DNA of 64,000 nt from Mesorhizobium kowhaii (GCF_003253745.1 NZ_MZXV01000032.1:62001-126000), one strand, 5' to 3'. Shown: positions 38,390-48,135, counted from the first letter of the stretch. Program-made: numbers and translations. The notes: generated from the sequence alone by a model not told the origin.

Positions 38390-39313
38390 GTGGGCATCTA
38401 TCTCCCGATCGCGGAAATTTCCGTCAACGTCTTCGTGCTGCTGGCCATGGGTGCGGCAGTGGGCTTCCTGTCGGGCATGTTCGGCGTCGGCGGCGGCTTC
38501 CTCATCACGCCGCTGCTGATCTTCTACAACATCCCCCCGGCGATCGCGGTCGCCACCGGCGCCAACCAGGTCATCGCCTCCTCCTTCTCCGGCGTCCTTT
38601 CGCACATGAAGCGAGGCACGCTCGACTTCAAGCTCGGCGGCGTCTTGCTGGCCGGCGGCATCGTCGGCTCCACCGGCGGTATCTTCGTCTTCGCCTTCCT
38701 GCGCAGGCTCGGCCAGCTCGACCTGTTCATCTCGCTGCTTTACGTCGTGCTGCTCGGCACTGTCGGCGGGCTGATGCTGGTCGAAAGCGTCAATGCGCTG
38801 CGCGCCACGCGCAGCGGCGCCGCGCCGGTGCTGAAGAAATCCGGCCAGCACAACTGGATCCACCGCTTGCCGCTGAAGATGCGGTTCAGGGCCTCGAAAC
38901 TGTTCGTCAGCGTCATCCCGGTGCTTGGCCTTGGCGCCGGCATCGGCTTCCTGTCGTCGATCATGGGCGTCGGCGGCGGCTTCATCATGGTGCCGGCGCT
39001 GATCTATCTGCTGAAAGTGCCGACCAACGTCGTCATCGGCACTTCGCTGTTCCAGATCATCTTCACCTCCGCCTACACCACGCTGGTCCACGCCACCACC
39101 AACCAGACGGTCGATGTCGTGCTGGCCTTCCTGTTGATGGCGGGCGGCGTTGCCGGCGCGCAATATGGCGCCAAGGCCGGCCAGAGGCTGCGCGGCGAGC
39201 AGCTCAGGGCGTTGCTGGCGCTGCTGGTGCTGGCGGTGGCGATCCGGCTCGCCATCGATCTCTTCGTCACCCCGCCCAATCTCTATTCGCTGTCCTCCGC
39301 GGGCCTCAACTGA
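38390..39313 (+). CDS. TauE/SafE-family membrane exporter
   Basis: A 307-residue inner-membrane protein with two homologous halves, each carrying the family signature GVGGGF (residues near 27 and 197) and about eight hydrophobic segments. Members export sulfite or other sulfur-containing or organic anions, and some import. A GTG start at 38390 is the best fit; upstream signals are weak. It overlaps the next gene by one base and forms a pair seen in many Rhizobiales. Confidence 0.87.
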   Translation: MGIYLPIAEISVNVFVLLAMGAAVGFLSGMFGVGGGFLITPLLIFYNIPPAIAVATGANQVIASSFSGVLSHMKRGTLDFKLGGVLLAGGIVGSTGGIFVFAFLRRLGQLDLFISLLYVVLLGTVGGLMLVESVNALRATRSGAAPVLKKSGQHNWIHRLPLKMRFRASKLFVSVIPVLGLGAGIGFLSSIMGVGGGFIMVPALIYLLKVPTNVVIGTSLFQIIFTSAYTTLVHATTNQTVDVVLAFLLMAGGVAGAQYGAKAGQRLRGEQLRALLALLVLAVAIRLAIDLFVTPPNLYSLSSAGLN

Positions 39314-40104
39314 TGACGGGTCCGAAAGCGTTCGCAACCGCCATTCTCCTGTCGTTGCTTACGGCCACCGTGCCGGCCAAGGCACAGACGCCACCGGTAG
39401 AAGGTATCCAGATCGGGCTCTCCACCGACAATGTCTCGATCACCGCCGGCTTTTCCGGCGCCGACCTGACCATTTTCGGCTCGCTGGAAAATCCCGACCC
39501 GCTGGTTGCCCGCCAAGGCAGATACGATGTCATCGTCGTGCTCGAGGGTCCGCCGCGCCCGGTGGTGGTGCGCCGCAAGGACCGGGTGCTCGGCGTCTGG
39601 GTCAATCTGGAGTCCGAAACCTTCGAGAATGTGCCGATGTCCTATTCGGTGGCCACGACGCGGCCGCTGCAGGACATCACCGAACCGAACAGCTACAGGC
39701 AGCTGTCGCTCGGCGCCTCCAACCTCTACATGCAGCCGGCCGACGACGGCGACAGCCCGGCGACCATCGAGGAATTCACCGCGGCGCTGCGCAGTCGCAA
39801 AACAGCGACCGGCCTCTACAGCGAGAATGTCGGCGGCGTGCAATTCCTGTCGCAGAACCTGTTCCGCGCCACCGTCAGGCTGGCGCCGAATGTTCCGGTC
39901 GGCACCCACAAGGCGCGCGCCTTCCTGTTCAAGAGCGGCGTGTTCATCAAGGAAAGCTCGGCCCAGCTCGAAATCCGCAAATCCGGTTTCGAGCAGTCGA
40001 TCTTCCGTGTCGCACACAATTATTCCTTCCTCTATGGCGTCTTCGCGATATCGCTGGCCATGCTGACGGGCTGGCTCGGAAGGGTGATCTTCCGAAAGGA
40101 TTAA
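39313..40104 (+). CDS. TIGR02186-family membrane-anchored periplasmic protein
   Basis: A 263-residue protein with an N-terminal signal peptide (cleaved near AKAQTP), an extracytoplasmic beta-rich domain and a C-terminal membrane helix (residues 235-255, FLYGVFAISLAMLTGWLGRV). It matches a conserved Rhizobiales family that regularly neighbours TauE/SafE transporters. Function is unknown; it may be an accessory or assembly partner of the exporter. The start ATG overlaps the exporter stop. Confidence 0.83.
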   Translation: MTGPKAFATAILLSLLTATVPAKAQTPPVEGIQIGLSTDNVSITAGFSGADLTIFGSLENPDPLVARQGRYDVIVVLEGPPRPVVVRRKDRVLGVWVNLESETFENVPMSYSVATTRPLQDITEPNSYRQLSLGASNLYMQPADDGDSPATIEEFTAALRSRKTATGLYSENVGGVQFLSQNLFRATVRLAPNVPVGTHKARAFLFKSGVFIKESSAQLEIRKSGFEQSIFRVAHNYSFLYGVFAISLAMLTGWLGRVIFRKD

Positions 40105-40207
40105 TGCGTGTCGCTCAAAAGTGGCCCCGTTTTGAGACAACGACATGCATAGAAACAAAGACTTAAAGCGCGTCGCATGAATCCGTTTCGACGCAACGCG
40201 CTTTAAG
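40103..40207. repeat. Dispersed palindromic repeat, copy 2 (two modules)
   Basis: Two palindromic modules lie side by side. Module A (40103-40150) has arms ATGCGTGTCG and CGACATGCAT. Module B (40162-40207) has a perfect 12-bp stem CTTAAAGCGCGT with ACGCGCTTTAAG. They are joined by GTCTTTGTTT (read on the minus strand). The same A-B arrangement appears in reverse orientation at 54550-54650. A third hairpin-like segment follows to 40260. Confidence 0.8.
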
Positions 40208-40325
40208 CGCCGGACCTTTTTTCCGAAAAAGGTTTCCCTTTCCGGCGTCATGCGTTAGAGCACGCCCCCGGCCCGACCGGACACGAGCTGCCGCTCCCCA
40301 AAAGACAAAATACAGGAAACTTGCC

Positions 40326-41582
40326 ATGCGACCAGCATTCGGCGGTATCGACTTTGGCACTTCAAACTCTACCGTTGGCGTGGTCCGCAACGGGCAGCCG
40401 CGCCTCGTCGCGCTTGAAGATGGCCAGGTCACGCTACCCAGTGCCGTGTTCTTCAACTTCGAGGACAACCGCACCTGTTTCGGACGCCATGCCATCGCCA
40501 ACTACACCGACAGCATCGAAGGCCGGCTGATGCGCTCGCTGAAGAGCGTGCTCGGCAGTTCGCTTGCCCACGAGAAGACCCGCATCAAGGCCCGCTCGAT
40601 CGGCTTCATGGAGATCGTCGGCCTGTTCCTCGGCCATCTCCGCAAAAAGCTGGAGGAAGATGCCGGGGGCGCGGTCGAGACGGTGGTGCTCGGCCGCCCG
40701 GTGCAGTTCGTCGACGACGATCCTGAAGCCGATGCAAACGCCCAGGGCGAACTCGAAAAGGCCGCGCGTGCGCAGGGCTTCAAACACATCGCCTTCCAGT
40801 TCGAGCCGATCGCGGCGGCGCTCGACTACGAGCAGAAGGTGACGCGCGAGGAACTGGCGCTGATCGTCGACATGGGCGGCGGCACGTCGGACTTCTCGAT
40901 CGTGCGCGTCTCACCGCAGCGCTCGCGGTTGCTTGACCGCAAGGACGACATCCTGGCCAGCCGCGGCATCCATATCGGCGGCACGGATTTCGACCGGCTG
41001 TTGAGCATCGCCCATGTGATGCCGCAGCTCGGCTACCTGACCCCGACCAAGGACGGCAAGCGCAATCTGCCGGCCAGCTACTTCATCGATCTCGCGACAT
41101 GGCAGCGCATCAACCTGGTCTACACCGCCAAGGCGATGACGCATCTGCGCCAGATCCGCTACGAGGCGGTGCGCGCCGACCTGGTCGACCGCTTTATCCA
41201 CATCGTCGAGCATCGCTATGGACATGCGCTGGCAGCACTTGTCGAAAAGGCCAAGATCGAGCTGACCGACAGATCATCCGCTGACGTGGCGGTGAAGCTG
41301 CCGGGCGCGGCGTTCGCCGCCGAAATCACGCGTATTGGCCTGGACGCCACGATTGCCAGGGACATCGAGCGGGTCACCGCAACGGTCGGACAGACCATCC
41401 GCGACGCCCAGGTCAAGCCATCCGATATCACCGCGGTGTTCCTGACCGGCGGCTCGACCGCGATCCCGCTGGCAAGACGAGAGATCCTGTCGCTGGTGCC
41501 GCAGGCATCCGTCATCGACGGCGACATGTTCGGCTCGGTCGGGCTTGGCCTGGCGCTCGACGCTCAGCGGAAGTTTGGCTGA
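40326..41582 (+). CDS. Hsp70-family protein, YegD-like
   Basis: A 418-residue actin-fold ATPase similar to E. coli YegD. It has the Hsp70 nucleotide-binding signatures GIDFGTSNSTVGV (phosphate 1), LIVDMGGGTSDFSIV (phosphate 2) and VFLTGGSTAIP (adenosine). It lacks the peptide-binding domain of DnaK, as is usual for YegD. Biological role unknown. It lies on the plus strand between the TauE pair and a convergent LysR gene. Confidence 0.92.
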   Translation: MRPAFGGIDFGTSNSTVGVVRNGQPRLVALEDGQVTLPSAVFFNFEDNRTCFGRHAIANYTDSIEGRLMRSLKSVLGSSLAHEKTRIKARSIGFMEIVGLFLGHLRKKLEEDAGGAVETVVLGRPVQFVDDDPEADANAQGELEKAARAQGFKHIAFQFEPIAAALDYEQKVTREELALIVDMGGGTSDFSIVRVSPQRSRLLDRKDDILASRGIHIGGTDFDRLLSIAHVMPQLGYLTPTKDGKRNLPASYFIDLATWQRINLVYTAKAMTHLRQIRYEAVRADLVDRFIHIVEHRYGHALAALVEKAKIELTDRSSADVAVKLPGAAFAAEITRIGLDATIARDIERVTATVGQTIRDAQVKPSDITAVFLTGGSTAIPLARREILSLVPQASVIDGDMFGSVGLGLALDAQRKFG

Positions 41583-41592
41583 CACGGCCCAC

Positions 41593-42501
41593 TCACAGGC
41601 GGGCGGGCACTGTTTGATCGGCGCTGGCGCCGAGATGCGCCTTGAGCGCCATCTGGGCCAGGCTTGCCTGACGATCGCGATGGGTGATCATGGCGAAGTC
41701 GCGTTTCGGCAATTCGAACGGCACCGACCGCAGGGTGCCCTCAGCGACGGCGCGCGCCACGACAAGCTCCGAGATGATGGTGGCGCCGGCCCCCGCCTCG
41801 ACCGCCTGGCGTATCGCCTCGTTGCTCGGCAGCACCAGGAATATCTGCAGATCGGCGAGCGAAATTCCTTCGCGACGGGCCAGATCCTCCAGCACTTCGC
41901 GCGTACCTGAACCGCCCTCGCGGATGATCCAGCGCAGGCCCTTGATGTCGGGCCGGCCCTGCGAGACTTCGGCGATCTCCGGATGGGCGCTGGCAACGAC
42001 CAGCATCAGCCTGTCGACGTCGACCTTGGCGCGGCGCAGGATATCGGATTCCGTGCGCCCCTCGACCAGACCGAGATCCGCCGCGCCATCGAGGACATTG
42101 GCCTCGACCTGCCTGGTGTTGCCGATGGTGACGCTCAACCTGACGGCGGGATAGGCTTCGTGGAAGGAAGCCAGCCGGCGCGGCAGCCAATAGCTGGCGA
42201 TGGTCTGGCTGGCGGCGATCGAGAGGCTGCCAGTGACTGTCTGCGAGACATGCTCAAGCACATTGCGCGCGGCGGCCGCCCGCTCCAGCACAGCCTTGGC
42301 CTCGGGCAGGAACCGATGCCCGGTCTGGGCGAGCTCGATGTTGCGGCCGACCCGGTTGAACAGATGGACGCCGTGCTGCTCTTCAAGCGCGCGGATGGCG
42401 GCCGACGCGGCCGACTGGGAAATGCCCAGCAGCTCCGCCGCCTTGGTCATGTGACCGCGCTCGGCAACGGCGACGAAAATCCGCAATTGGTCCAAGGTCA
42501 T
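41593..42501 (-). CDS. LysR-family transcriptional regulator
   Basis: A 302-residue LysR protein. The N-terminal winged helix (MTLDQLRIFVAVAERGHMTKAA onward, residues 1-60) is followed by a type-2 periplasmic-binding-like effector domain. It resembles CysB/CbbR-like regulators of the LysR group in general form. It is divergent from the Soe-type operon and the 123-bp space up to the small ORF should hold its operator. The ligand may be sulfite or a sulfonate, by context only. Confidence 0.9.
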   Translation of the reverse strand: MTLDQLRIFVAVAERGHMTKAAELLGISQSAASAAIRALEEQHGVHLFNRVGRNIELAQTGHRFLPEAKAVLERAAAARNVLEHVSQTVTGSLSIAASQTIASYWLPRRLASFHEAYPAVRLSVTIGNTRQVEANVLDGAADLGLVEGRTESDILRRAKVDVDRLMLVVASAHPEIAEVSQGRPDIKGLRWIIREGGSGTREVLEDLARREGISLADLQIFLVLPSNEAIRQAVEAGAGATIISELVVARAVAEGTLRSVPFELPKRDFAMITHRDRQASLAQMALKAHLGASADQTVPARL

Positions 42502-42624
42502 GCGCGCATTAAGAACCAATATCGATCGAATTTACAAGAACAACTGATTAGACAGATCGATAGCTTTATCCTACGTTTTCGGGTGAAGTTAGAAAAAATT
42601 CGCCATCGAATCGCAGAGAACAAA

Positions 42625-42783
42625 ATGATCGGGCGGTTCAGATCCCTGCTTGCCCATTGGACCCGCGGCATCCGGCGGCGGCTGGTCGGTGACCGATACC
42701 ACCCGGAAGAGCACTACATGCGCGGCCCCGGGCCGAAGACACGAGCCAAATCCGCCGGCCGCGCAGGCACCACCGGATCATGA
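42625..42783 (+). CDS. Small ORF translationally coupled to soeA
   Basis: A 52-codon ORF that starts MIGRFRSLLAHWTRG and is strongly basic in its first half. Its stop overlaps the soeA start in the ATGATG context at 42780-42785. A weak purine stretch (AGAGAA) precedes the ATG. It fills the leader between the LysR gene and soeA. I do not recognise the family. It could be a real small subunit or chaperone, or a coupling leader peptide. Confidence 0.5.
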   Translation: MIGRFRSLLAHWTRGIRRRLVGDRYHPEEHYMRGPGPKTRAKSAGRAGTTGS

Positions 42784-45710
42784 TGCACCGACCGCCACGC
42801 GGCGCAAATTCGGCACCATCGCAACGTCCGCTTGCCGACACGCGCGCACCCGATGAAGGCGACGGCGTCGACACCTCGCCGGATATCTCAGACAGCATCG
42901 CCAAGACGACCTGCTACATGTGCGCATGCCGCTGCGGCATCGACGTGCACATCAAGGACGGCAAGGTCCGCTACATCAACGGCAACAAGGACCATCCGGT
43001 CAATCGCGGCGTGATCTGCGGCAAGGGCAGCTCCGGCATCATGCAGCACTACAGCCCGGCAAGGCTGAAGAAGCCGCTCAAGCGCACCGGTCCGCGCGGC
43101 TCGGGAGAATTCCGGGAGATCGAATGGGAGGAAGCCTTCTCCATCGCGACGGAACGGCTTTCGGCCATCCGCCGGACCGACCCCAAAAAACTGGCCTTCT
43201 TCACCGGCCGCGACCAATCGCAATCCTTGACCGGCTGGTGGGCAAGCCAGTTTGGCACGCCGAACTTCGCCGCCCATGGCGGCTTCTGTTCGGTCAACAT
43301 GGCGGCCGGCGGCCTCTATACGATCGGCGGCTCGTTCTGGGAGTTCGGCGAACCCGACTGGGACAACACCAGATACTTCATGCTGTTCGGCGTCGCCGAG
43401 GATCACGATTCCAACCCGATCAAGATCGGCCTCGGCAAGCTCAAGGCGCGCGGCGCCAAGGTGGTTTCGATCAATCCGTGCCGGACCGGTTACAACGCCA
43501 TTGCCGACGACTGGATCGGCATCCGGCCCGGCACCGATGGCCTGTTCGTGTTCGCCCTCATCCACGAATTGCTGAAGGCCGGCCGCGTCGATCTCGACTA
43601 CCTCCTGCGCTACACCAATGCCCATTTGCTCGTCATCCAGGAGCCGAATGCTGCCGATGACGGGCTGTTCGTGCGTGACGCCGACGGCAATCCGCTGGCC
43701 TGGGACAGGGTTGCGAAGAGACCGGTCAGCGCCACCGATACCGAGGCCAAGCCTGCACTGACGGGCAGCTCCATCGTCGACGGCCGCCGCTGCGTGCCCG
43801 TGTTCCAGCTCATCGCCGACCGCTACCTCGATGAGAGCTACGCACCCGATGCGGTCGCGGAGCGCTGCGGCATTCCTGCCGACACGATCCGCAGGATCGC
43901 CGCCGAGCTTGCCCATGTCGCCTTCGAACAGACGATCGAACTGCCGGTCGCCTGGACCGATTGGGCCGGGCGAAGGCACGAGACGATCAAGGGGCGGCCT
44001 GTCTCGATGCATGCCATGCGCGGCATCTCCGCCCATTCGAACGGGTTTCATACCTGCCGCGCCATCCATCTCTTGCAGGTGCTGCTCGGCACCGTGGATG
44101 TTCCCGGCGGCTTCCGCTTCAAGCCACCCTACCCCAGATCGGCACCGCCGGGCCCAAAGCCGGCGGGCAAGACCGTCAAGCCGATGACGCCGCTCGACGG
44201 AATCCCGCTCGGCTTCGTCTGCGGGCCGGACGACCTTTTGGTCGACGAGGCCGGCACGCCTGTTCGCATCGACAAGGCCTATTCCTGGGACGCGCCGCTG
44301 GCGGCACATGGCCTGATGCACACCGTCATCCGCAATGCCTGGGCCGGTGATCCGTACCCGATCGACACGCTGCTGATGTACATGTCGAACATGGCCTGGA
44401 ACTCCTCGATGAACACCGTCGAGACCATCGCCATGCTGACCGACCATGACGAAGCGGGCAACTACAGGATCCCCTTCATCATCTATTCCGACGCCTACTA
44501 TTCCGAGACCGTGCCATTCGCCGATCTCGTGCTGCCGGACACCACCTATCTCGAGCGGCATGATTGCATCAGCCTGCTCGACCGGCCGATCAGCCATGCC
44601 GACGGACCGGGCGACGCCATCCGCCATCCCGTCGTCGAGCCGGATCGCGATGTCAGGCCGTTCCAGTCGGTGCTGATCGAACTCGGCGCGCGGCTTGGCC
44701 TGCCGGGCTTCGTCGATGACGATGGCTCCACCAAATACCGCGACTATGCCGACTACATCGTCAACCACGAGCGCACGCCCGGCATCGGCCCGCTTGCTGG
44801 CTGGCGTGGCAAGGATGGCGCCTCGTTTGGCACGGGCGAGGCTAATCCGGACCAGTTGCAGCGCTACATCGACAATGGCGGTTTCTGGCACCAGGATTTC
44901 GCTGAAGACCAGCGCTACTACAAGATGGCCAACCGCTCCTATCTCGACTTCGCGGTGCAGATGGGCTTCATCCCCAAGGCGGAGCCGATCGTCTTCCAGC
45001 TCTACTCAGAACCTCTGCAGCGCTTCAGGCTCGCCGCGCGCGGCCATGGCCGTGTGGTGCCGCCAAAGGGCAACCGCCAGCGTATCGAGACCTACATGGA
45101 CCCGCTGCCGTTCTGGTACATGCCGTTCGAGGAAGCGGCAGTCGACTTCGAAAGATATCCGCTGCATGCGCTGACGCAGCGGCCGATGCATATGTATCAT
45201 TCCTGGGGCTCGCAGAACGCGTGGCTGAGACAAATCACCAGCCAGAACCGGCTGTTCGTGCATCACCAAACCGCCAGCAGTCTCGGCCTTGTCGATGACG
45301 ACTGGGTGTGGATCGAAAGCATCAACGGCAAGGTCAAGGGGCAGATCAAGCTGGTCGACGGGGTGAACGAAAGCACGGTCTGGACCTGGAATGCGATCGG
45401 CAAGCGGCGTGGCAGCTGGGGTCTGAAGGATGACGCCGCCGAATCCAATCGCGGCTTCCTGCTCAACCACATCATCGGCGACCAGACCTCGGCCGACGCC
45501 AACGGCAAGCGCTATTCGAATTCCGACCCGGTGACCGGCCAGGCGGCGTGGTTCGATTTGCGCGTGCGCATCGTCAAATGCGCGGCCGAAGAAGCCGGCT
45601 TCACCGAGCCGCAGTTCGAGCGGTTCCAGCAACCGCCGCATTTCGAACCCTCACCCGACAAGCTCAGTTTCGGCGCTGAATTCCGCCGGGCAAGAGAGGC
45701 GGCAAAATGA
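42780..45710 (+). CDS. soeA: Molybdopterin oxidoreductase, SoeA-like sulfite dehydrogenase catalytic subunit
   Basis: A 976-residue molybdenum enzyme of the DMSO-reductase superfamily. It carries an N-terminal [4Fe-4S] site (C45, C48, C52, C80 with CYMCACRC) and no twin-arginine signal, so it acts in the cytoplasm. Molybdopterin-binding landmarks include GFCSVNMAAGGLYTIGG and VSINPCRTGYN. With SoeB and SoeC downstream, the set matches SoeABC, which oxidises sulfite to sulfate and passes electrons to quinone. A formate-dehydrogenase-like or thiosulfate activity remains possible. It overlaps soeB by 4 bp. Confidence 0.82.
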   Translation: MMHRPPRGANSAPSQRPLADTRAPDEGDGVDTSPDISDSIAKTTCYMCACRCGIDVHIKDGKVRYINGNKDHPVNRGVICGKGSSGIMQHYSPARLKKPLKRTGPRGSGEFREIEWEEAFSIATERLSAIRRTDPKKLAFFTGRDQSQSLTGWWASQFGTPNFAAHGGFCSVNMAAGGLYTIGGSFWEFGEPDWDNTRYFMLFGVAEDHDSNPIKIGLGKLKARGAKVVSINPCRTGYNAIADDWIGIRPGTDGLFVFALIHELLKAGRVDLDYLLRYTNAHLLVIQEPNAADDGLFVRDADGNPLAWDRVAKRPVSATDTEAKPALTGSSIVDGRRCVPVFQLIADRYLDESYAPDAVAERCGIPADTIRRIAAELAHVAFEQTIELPVAWTDWAGRRHETIKGRPVSMHAMRGISAHSNGFHTCRAIHLLQVLLGTVDVPGGFRFKPPYPRSAPPGPKPAGKTVKPMTPLDGIPLGFVCGPDDLLVDEAGTPVRIDKAYSWDAPLAAHGLMHTVIRNAWAGDPYPIDTLLMYMSNMAWNSSMNTVETIAMLTDHDEAGNYRIPFIIYSDAYYSETVPFADLVLPDTTYLERHDCISLLDRPISHADGPGDAIRHPVVEPDRDVRPFQSVLIELGARLGLPGFVDDDGSTKYRDYADYIVNHERTPGIGPLAGWRGKDGASFGTGEANPDQLQRYIDNGGFWHQDFAEDQRYYKMANRSYLDFAVQMGFIPKAEPIVFQLYSEPLQRFRLAARGHGRVVPPKGNRQRIETYMDPLPFWYMPFEEAAVDFERYPLHALTQRPMHMYHSWGSQNAWLRQITSQNRLFVHHQTASSLGLVDDDWVWIESINGKVKGQIKLVDGVNESTVWTWNAIGKRRGSWGLKDDAAESNRGFLLNHIIGDQTSADANGKRYSNSDPVTGQAAWFDLRVRIVKCAAEEAGFTEPQFERFQQPPHFEPSPDKLSFGAEFRRAREAAK

Positions 45711-46441
45711 CCTGTCTGCCAAGTCAAAGCGGCAAGAAGCTCGGCCTCGTCATCGATCTCGACACCTGCGTCGGCTGCCAGGCCTGCGTCACCGCCTGCA
45801 AGGAATGGAACACCGGCGGCCACATGGCGCCGCTGACCGACATCGACCCCTATGGCGGCCATGTCGACGGCGTCTGGTTCAACCGCGTCCACAGCTACGA
45901 GCACACCACCGAGATGGGCGGGCGGACCGTGAACTTCCCACGCTCCTGCCTGCATTGCGAGACGCCAGCCTGCGTCACGGTCTGCCCGACCGGCGCCTCC
46001 TACAAGCGGGCCTCGGACGGCATCGTGCTGATCGACGAGGACAAGTGCATCGGCTGCAAATTGTGCAGCTGGGCCTGCCCCTATGGGGCGCGCGAATTCG
46101 ACACCGATGTCGGCGTGATGAAGAAGTGCACGCTGTGCGTCGACCGCATCTACAATGACAATCTGGCCCAGGAAGACCGCGTGCCGGCCTGCGTCGCGGC
46201 CTGCCCGACCAGCGCCCGGCATTTCGGCGATCTCGGCGATCCCGCGTCGGCCGTCTCCCAGCTGGTGGTGGAACGTGGCGGCGTCGACCTGATGCCGGAA
46301 CTCGGCTATCACCCGACCAACAAATACCTGCTGCCGCGCGCCCACACCAAGCGCGCCGCATCGGTGGCCGCGCCGGCACTCGAACCGGTGCGTGCCGAAG
46401 GCGGCTTCCTTGGCTGGGTCGACCGCATGCTTTCGAACTGA
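45707..46441 (+). CDS. soeB: Iron-sulfur electron-transfer subunit, SoeB-like
   Basis: A 244-residue ferredoxin-like protein with four cysteine clusters for [4Fe-4S] centres: CVGCQACVTAC, CLHCETPACVTVC, CIGCKLCSWAC and CTLCVDRI with the later PACVAACP. It carries electrons from SoeA to the membrane subunit. The start overlaps the soeA stop by 4 bp, and soeC begins 5 bp after its stop, so the three subunits are coupled. Confidence 0.9.
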   Translation: MTCLPSQSGKKLGLVIDLDTCVGCQACVTACKEWNTGGHMAPLTDIDPYGGHVDGVWFNRVHSYEHTTEMGGRTVNFPRSCLHCETPACVTVCPTGASYKRASDGIVLIDEDKCIGCKLCSWACPYGAREFDTDVGVMKKCTLCVDRIYNDNLAQEDRVPACVAACPTSARHFGDLGDPASAVSQLVVERGGVDLMPELGYHPTNKYLLPRAHTKRAASVAAPALEPVRAEGGFLGWVDRMLSN

Positions 46442-46446
46442 CATCC

Positions 46447-47382
46447 ATGCATCCAGCCTTCTCCGTCGTCTTCTTCACCACCGCCACGGGCGCCGGCTAT
46501 GGGCTGCTTGCACTGCTTGGGGTGCTCGGAGGCTTCCAGATCATCCCGCCCGATTTCTGGCTGGGCCTCATCGGCATGGGCCTGGCGCTTGGCCTGATCG
46601 CGGCGGGACTGCTGTCCTCGACCGGTCATCTCGGCAGACCCGAACGCGCCTGGCGGGCGTTCTCGCAATGGCGCAGTTCATGGCTGTCGCGCGAAGGCGT
46701 TGCCTCTGTCATCACCTTTGTCCCGGCGGGACTGTTCGGCATCGGCTGGGTGTTGTTCGGCCGCGCCGGCGGCTGGGTGGCCATCGCCGGGTTGCTGGCA
46801 GCCATCGGCGCGGTCGTCACCGTCTGCACCACCGGCATGATCTATGCGTCGCTGAAGCCGATCGCCCAGTGGCACAGCCGCTTCACTTTGCCGGCCTACC
46901 TGATCTTCTCGGCGATGACCGGCAGTGTGCTGTTGAACGCGCTGCTGCAGTGTTTCGCTATCGGCTCGAAGACCCTTCTGGCGGCCTCGGTGCTGCTAGG
47001 TCTGCTCGGCTGGGGCTGGAAGCTGGCGACCTGGCGCTACAATGACCGGCTGGACATCGCGACCACCGCCAATACCGCGACCGGGCTGGCCGGCGGCACG
47101 GTACGATCGCTGGAATGGCCGCATACCGAGGAGAACTATCTGCTCAAGGAAATGGGGTTCCGCATCGCGCGCAAGTACAGCGCGCGCCTGCGCCAGATCA
47201 CGCAGATTCTGGCCTTCGCCCTGCCCGTCCTGCTGCTTGCCGCCGCATTCGCCCTGCCGTGGCCCTTCGCGGCGATGCTGTCGGTCCTTGCAGCCATCGT
47301 CCAGTTCGCCGGCATGCTGGTCGAAAGATGGCTGTTCTTCGCCGAGGCGAAGCACACCGTGACCCTCTACTACGGCCGATAG
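46447..47382 (+). CDS. soeC: Membrane anchor subunit, SoeC-like (DmsC family)
   Basis: A 311-residue integral membrane protein with about eight hydrophobic segments and the DmsC-family motif SSTGHLGRPERAWRAF near residue 60. It anchors SoeAB to the cytoplasmic side and hands electrons to quinone. It ends 23 bp before the convergent pdeM stop. No cofactor chaperone gene (TorD type) follows. Confidence 0.88.
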   Translation: MHPAFSVVFFTTATGAGYGLLALLGVLGGFQIIPPDFWLGLIGMGLALGLIAAGLLSSTGHLGRPERAWRAFSQWRSSWLSREGVASVITFVPAGLFGIGWVLFGRAGGWVAIAGLLAAIGAVVTVCTTGMIYASLKPIAQWHSRFTLPAYLIFSAMTGSVLLNALLQCFAIGSKTLLAASVLLGLLGWGWKLATWRYNDRLDIATTANTATGLAGGTVRSLEWPHTEENYLLKEMGFRIARKYSARLRQITQILAFALPVLLLAAAFALPWPFAAMLSVLAAIVQFAGMLVERWLFFAEAKHTVTLYYGR

Positions 47383-47405
47383 AGACCATTGACGAAAGAG
47401 CGGCT

Positions 47406-48122
47406 TCAGCCAGGCCGCAGCATCGAGCGGGAGATGGCAAAGATGCGCTCGGCGCCGAGCATGTAGGCCATCAGCGTGTCCAGCCGGAACAGCCCGGCAT
47501 AGGCGCGGTCGAGCACGTTGAGCGAGCCGGTATAGGCGCCGAAGGCCGGCATGATCATGCGGTCGCCATCGCCGACAAAGCAGCGCCGCCGCACCGAACG
47601 GCCGCGCTGCACGATGCGCGCGCATGGGTGCAGATGGCCTGCTATTTCGCCTTCGACACGCTCCTTCGACGGCTCATGCCGGAACAGCAGCGAGCCTATG
47701 GCGAGTTCACGCACCGTCTCGCCAGGCAGGTCGGCCGGTGCTTCCGGGTCATGATTGCCGGCAACCCAGAACCAGTCGCGGCCTGATATCAGCGCTTCCA
47801 GCCGTTCGCGGAAGCTTGCATGCATGCGCTCGGCGCCGCCGCCATCATGGAAGCTGTCGCCCAGGCTGATGACGATGGATGGCTGATAGTCGGCGATCAC
47901 GGCCTGCAGTCTCAGCAAGGTCGCACCGGTGTCGTAAGGCGGGATCAGCGCGCCGCGCCGTGCCAGCGACGAACCTTTTTCGAGATGCAGGTCGGAAACG
48001 GCCAGAAGCCGCAGATCCGGAAAATAAAGCACGCCGCGAGGGTCGCAGACGGCACGCTCGCCGGCGATGCCGACAAGATTGGCCTCGGCGATCAGCGATG
48101 TGCGCGCCAGCGAAAAATTCAT
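47406..48122 (-). CDS. pdeM: Ligase-associated DNA-damage-response phosphoesterase PdeM
   Basis: A 238-residue metallophosphoesterase. Metal-binding motifs are SDLHLEKG near residue 45, GDSFHDGG near 93, and AGNHDPE near 120, with a later GHLHP. It lies 13 bp after the Lhr-type helicase gene; this pair is part of the ligase-associated repair cluster in proteobacteria. The exact nucleic-acid substrate is unknown. The start at 48122 gives the normal family N-terminus. Confidence 0.88.
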   Translation of the reverse strand: MNFSLARTSLIAEANLVGIAGERAVCDPRGVLYFPDLRLLAVSDLHLEKGSSLARRGALIPPYDTGATLLRLQAVIADYQPSIVISLGDSFHDGGGAERMHASFRERLEALISGRDWFWVAGNHDPEAPADLPGETVRELAIGSLLFRHEPSKERVEGEIAGHLHPCARIVQRGRSVRRRCFVGDGDRMIMPAFGAYTGSLNVLDRAYAGLFRLDTLMAYMLGAERIFAISRSMLRPG

Positions 48123-48135
48123 CTCGAAATCAGTT

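Noticed and set aside
42888..44891. 667-codon open frame on the minus strand inside soeA
   Set aside because: Antisense to a clear molybdoenzyme gene; the translation shows no family features and has the Arg/Gly/Asp-rich bias typical of high-GC shadow frames.
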